From Dicaeum eximium (taxonomy: Eukaryota > Chordata > Aves > Passeriformes > Dicaeidae), in contig VWZP01006707.1 in assembly GCA_013396995.1 (NCBI GenBank), forward strand, positions 478,118 to 542,117: 64,000 nucleotides of DNA, in the 5' to 3' direction. Made by a program: the position numbers and the translations under genes. Position 1 is the stretch's first letter. The number at the start of each line of letters is the position of its first letter. Positions 60,801 through 64,000 of the stretch are shown here, piece by piece. Under the pieces are notes generated by a model that saw nothing but the letters and a program-made list of their open reading frames with translations, did no database searches and was not told the DNA's origin.

Positions 60801-62680
60801 ACTTGTTACTCCCATACCCTGTGTTTGCTTCAGTTAGGATTTAGGCTCTGTAGGTTTGCATATTGCCCAGCCTGCAAACATCGTCTTTGCCACCTGCGGC
60901 TACGGGCACTACCTGTTCAGTTTGAGAGGAGGGGCAGTGATTTTACCTCAGGCCTGTAATTAAGAGGAACATGCCTGGAAAACACCAGCTATCTCCAGTC
61001 ATCTCTCACATCCAGAGAAGGCTTATTATTGCCAAGAGTGAAAATAAGTCTTTTACCAGTCATCAGTGTGAGCAGGTAGACTACCTGTGAGTCAGACAAT
61101 GAGTGGAAAGCAAGAAAGAAGATGCTGCAGAGTTCAACATGGTGTGTACAGCTAGTACTGGTTTTGTTGATCATCTTACTAAGACCAGCAGGCTGCTGTC
61201 ACTAGGATGGTCTTATCTTAGTGGAAAGAGCATGCACATCTTCTTCATTTTGGACAAGTTATCAGAGCCAGGTGGGAGTAGGAGGCATTCCTGAGCCTGT
61301 GCTGTGGTTCATCTGTGTTTGCTCAATTGTCTCCTTTGCACTCCAGACTTAGCTCAGATAACTTTTAGACTCCTGAAATGGCTCCAGGATAAAAGGAAAA
61401 AGATGTACTTCACTTTCAGGTGTCCTCAGAACACAGCATAGCATTAAGACAGGTGGCATTTCCCTGTTTAATAAAATGTTGACTTTATCTAATGCTGCTG
61501 CTAGGTATCACTGAAGATGCTGGCCGTTCTATTTGAAATCAGTTAATTTTTCAGCCAAATGGATAACAGAATGTAAGATGTTGCACCATTTTCAGTCATG
61601 CTTTGACTGATCTGATAATGAAACTACAGATTTCCTGATGGATGCCAGTTATAGGTGTACTGGGGATAGCTTGACTGTACTTACTGAAGTCGTTATTCAA
61701 GGAACCTTGGTCTGTCTCAGCTTGTTTTATGCAGATGAACATTTTAGATTTCAAAGCTATTGCTGAGTCAGTTTCCTGGATAACGCAACAGCCCAGCCCT
61801 GCTAAATCAAGTTGAGCCGTTTCCTTTCCCACCTGATTTGAAGCCATTCAGCTCTGCAGAGGGTGTCACTAGAATGAAATGCTACTGACAGCCTTGTTTC
61901 ATCAGTTCATCTTAAAACCTGCACCATAAAAGACAGTTGTGGCTGCATGAGCAGTACAGATGCCTTTCATGCTGCCTGGATCTGAGCTTTCTGCCTCAGC
62001 CAGGTGTGAAACCTACCTGCCAGAATAACACAAAAGCACGATGGACCACCTGACGCATCTGGAGGGCCTTGCTGCAGGAAGCAGAGCACACTCCTCTTGA
62101 AAATGGAAGTGGTTTCAATATGTTCAGCTCAGAAATATTTTGGATCCTATCCAAGCCTTAATTCTTAATCTCTTCTACCCACTGCTCCTCAAACAAGCTG
62201 GGACATTTTGGTGAGGTTTTTAATAAATGTATCACTCAATATGATGTTTTTTGATGTTTCTGATACTTTTTGACATTTTTCTCTGAAAATTCTCATCTGC
62301 TCATTCATTTAGACTGAGCAGTTTTAAAGGGCAGAACCTGTATCCATTGAGTTGTATGCTTCTTCTGAAATTTCTTCTTAGGCAACCTCAGTATTCTACT
62401 TAAAACATTATGCTTGCTTACCTATGTTTTTTGAGAAAGGGGAGATACTAAAATAATTGTGTAAAAACTGCTTTATTGTTATTATATTATTTATACTTCA
62501 AGTATAAGTACAACTTAGCGTCTCCTTATTTACTAGTGACACTTCATATTTTAGTGGCTTATGAAGTAATTCTTTAATAACCTCTCCTCAAAGATATACA
62601 GAGCAGCCTGGAAAGTGCTTCTGCTTGTTGACTCACCAGTTTGGTGTACCCCTCCTGTGAAGCATGAAGGCTTGCTCCAT
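57767..62680 (-). CDS. Unrecognised candidate multi-exon gene, antisense inside TM9SF3 intron 9
   Basis: Seven blocks on the minus strand can be chained with AG acceptors, GT donors and matching phases: 62680-62637, 62071-62017, 61775-61685, 59514-59422, 58765-58540, 58448-58287 and 57842-57767. Together they give about 249 codons with no internal stop. I do not recognise the protein. It has a helical segment with LYLNKICHILNIILKG, then PLLMLMAYFPAEGLSFHGRP, and an acidic segment HEGPEGPNEFEDFM. No signal peptide or clear membrane helix is seen. The 58765-58287 pair is the strongest part; the first and last blocks are the weakest. It could be a functional nested gene, a lineage-specific gene or a decaying one. 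The chain was assembled by eye, and a terminal stop codon is not securely placed. Confidence 0.4.
58287..58448 (-). CDS. Candidate exon of antisense gene (162 nt), strongest block
   Basis: The acceptor TGCATTTTCCCAG and donor GTAGGT are both strong on the minus strand. The frame reads PCHIFKEIPDTRNELYKVNE, then VLKFKTDYNEMHEGPEGPNE and FEDFMTKCRKTDT. The length is a multiple of three with equal phases at both ends. The intron to the previous block is only 91 bp (58449-58539). Confidence 0.52.
58540..58765 (-). CDS. Candidate exon of antisense gene (226 nt), well-formed open frame
   Basis: Open over 74 codons with an acceptor TTTCTATAAAG and donor GTAAGA. It contains SPSYALESFNALSFKKALYL, then NKICHILNIILKGRTAESYP and KEEIKPLLMLMAYFPAEG. 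It ends with AG, completed by the first base of the next block. Composition and helical pattern look like real protein. Confidence 0.5.
59422..59514 (-). CDS. Candidate exon of antisense gene (93 nt)
   Basis: The acceptor CTCTTTTTTTTAG is strong; the donor GTACAA is weak. The frame reads AVNTHINSKLSGKAWINLSV, then RGNIFFFSKQ, and ends phase 1 (G), which the next block completes to Gly. Confidence 0.35.
61685..61775 (-). CDS. Candidate exon of antisense gene (91 nt)
   Basis: The acceptor is TTGCGTTATCCAG and the donor GTAAGT. Beginning in phase 0 it reads ETDSAIALKSKMFICIKQAE, then TDQGSLNNDF, and ends phase 1. The phase agrees with both neighbours. Confidence 0.35.
62017..62071 (-). CDS. Candidate exon of antisense gene (55 nt)
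   Basis: On the minus strand the acceptor CTCTGCTTCCTGCAG and donor GTAGGT are both good. The frame reads KALQMRQVVHRAFVLFWQ, a plausible amphipathic helix. It ends phase 0, which fits the next block. Confidence 0.38.
62637..62680 (-). CDS. Candidate first coding exon of antisense gene
   Basis: An ATG at 62680-62678 (minus) opens MEQAFMLHRRGTPN, then a split Cys codon. The donor GTGAGT at 62636-62631 is strong. The Kozak context is only partly favourable (G at +4). The start is chosen because an in-frame stop lies shortly upstream. Confidence 0.22.
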
Positions 62681-63598
62681 GCAACCCCAGGCAATGTTTT
62701 CCCTTCACATCTGACCTAAGCTAGCCAGTAATAGAAGAATAACCCACTGACTTTAGTCAAATGCTGCCTTAAATTTGTGTGATTCACCTAATGCTAAGTT
62801 TATATTGAATAATGTTATTCTTTATTTTCAGCTGCTTGCTGTAGATTTCTTAGATACAACATACATGAACAGCTTTTATTTATCCTCAGAGTAACTGCTT
62901 CTTAAGCAAGTCAGTGTGTGCTCTTAGATCTGTTCTGCTCTGTTGTTTTGCATTAATCTGCTGCCATGGACTTGGCATTCTGCTGGAGTGAAGACAGATG
63001 CAGCTCCTTTGCTCAGGAGGCACCAGGGTGTACACAGAGCCTCAGGCAACAAAGCCATTAAAAGGCAGTATTTTCATACGTTTGCATAGAAAAGATCACA
63101 GGGTCAGTATTCAGTACTGTGGTGATTGCATTATGGGCAACTGTTCTGTCTTTAGTTATCAATGTCAAAAAGTTACCAAACTGTCTAATACTATTTCTTT
63201 TTGTGCTAAAGAGTTACCAGTAGAGAATGTCTTGCTTAACACTTGAAATTTTCCTGGTTTTGGGAGATAAATTATGTTGCCTTTAAGGAATAGAAAAAAA
63301 TGGAGCTACATAAGTATACTGGCATGAAAAGATTCGTGGTAGATTTTCAGAGAGGCTGTTCCATTGGAAAGAACTTGGAGCATTGGCTTGACCTTTCCTG
63401 TATTGTGCATAAACTTGATTTTTGTATGTAAATAGGGTTGTTGTGCTTCTAAATTGTGTATCTTTGCATACCAGTGGTCACTAGTTTCTTTGTCAGTCAA
63501 TATTCTTAATTACCTTGTTGGTGCATAGTGGAAAACATTGAACCCAAAATTGAATCAAAATTGGCAGCATTCTTAACATGGTTTTGTGATTGTTACTG

Positions 63599-63638
63599 GG
63601 TTGGTTGGTTGGTTGGTTGGCTTGGTTTTTTTTTTTTA
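63599..63638. repeat. GGTT tetranucleotide run and T-tract
   Basis: Five consecutive GGTT-like units (GGTTGGTTGGTTGGTTGG) followed after a few bases by a run of ten Ts. Ordinary low-complexity DNA. Confidence 0.9.
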
Positions 63639-64000
63639 AATTGGATTAAAAATTTTGCACCCAACAGTTGTAACTTTGTGTGCAACTACCTAACTGCTAG
63701 ATGTTCATTCCCAGAGATAGCACTCTCTGCAAAACTGTAAAAAACCCTGACAACATTTTCTGTTAAGAAGTACCGTGAAGATTTCCCTCTATTTGTTGTG
63801 CAGTGTATTGAGTATAATGATTAGGTGGAAACAGTAGAGCAATCTGTAATGGTTCTGTTCTCTTGAGTGATGGATGAAAATATACATAATAATGTTTATT
63901 AGAAAGTTTCTCAGGGAAAAAATGCTTCTATTTGATAAAATATATGGTGACTAATGCTTAATAAGTAGGAGTATGATTCTACAGCAATAACTACTAAGGA

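Larger units (their letters stand above)
55873..64000 (+). other. TM9SF3 intron 9 (incomplete, at least 8.1 kb), hosting a minus-strand exon cluster
   Basis: No plus-strand exon encoding the expected VAVCCICFF continuation was found. AT-rich unique sequence surrounds a set of exon-like blocks on the minus strand (57767-62680). A GGTT tetranucleotide run followed by a T-tract lies near 63599-63638. Confidence 0.6.

Noticed and set aside
61030..61062. Possible 28-nt minus-strand exon between two antisense blocks (CTGACTCACAG acceptor, GTAAAA donor)
   Set aside because: Its phase does not fit the following block at 59514, and it is too short to support alone.

Overview
The window is nuclear DNA of a vertebrate, most likely a bird. 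It carries spliced genes with GT/AG introns and four fragments of CR1 LINE retrotransposons. The gene pair PIK3AP1 and TM9SF3 lies close together on the same strand, as in tetrapods generally. Introns are fairly compact. A turtle or crocodilian cannot be fully excluded from the sequence alone.

Layout. Positions 1-28211 (+) hold the 3' sixteen coding exons of PIK3AP1 (BCAP), the adaptor that links B-cell and Toll-like receptor signalling to PI3-kinase. The window opens inside the TIR-like domain. All sixteen exons join in frame into 751 codons before the stop at 28209-28211. The 3' UTR may run to about 31.5 kb and contains a perfect 76-bp tandem duplication. A CR1 fragment (about 32292-32665) then abuts a CpG island that holds a run of 21 Ns. 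This island is almost certainly the TM9SF3 promoter. The first coding exon of TM9SF3 (signal peptide) is not visible and is probably lost in or near that gap. Eight further TM9SF3 exons (40505-55872, +) encode the luminal domain and the first membrane segments of this nonaspanin. The rest of the gene must lie beyond 64000.

The least expected content is on the minus strand inside the last, incomplete TM9SF3 intron. There a chain of exon-like blocks (62680 down to 57767) has AG/GT borders and matching reading phases throughout. The best part is two adjacent open exons, 58765-58540 and 58448-58287, separated by a 91-bp intron. I do not recognise the protein. It may be a nested antisense gene or the remains of one, and it is the main target for follow-up.

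The remaining sequence is intronic or intergenic: AT-rich unique DNA, short simple repeats and degraded CR1. I saw no convincing tRNA, rRNA or miRNA gene, no CRISPR array and no endogenous virus.
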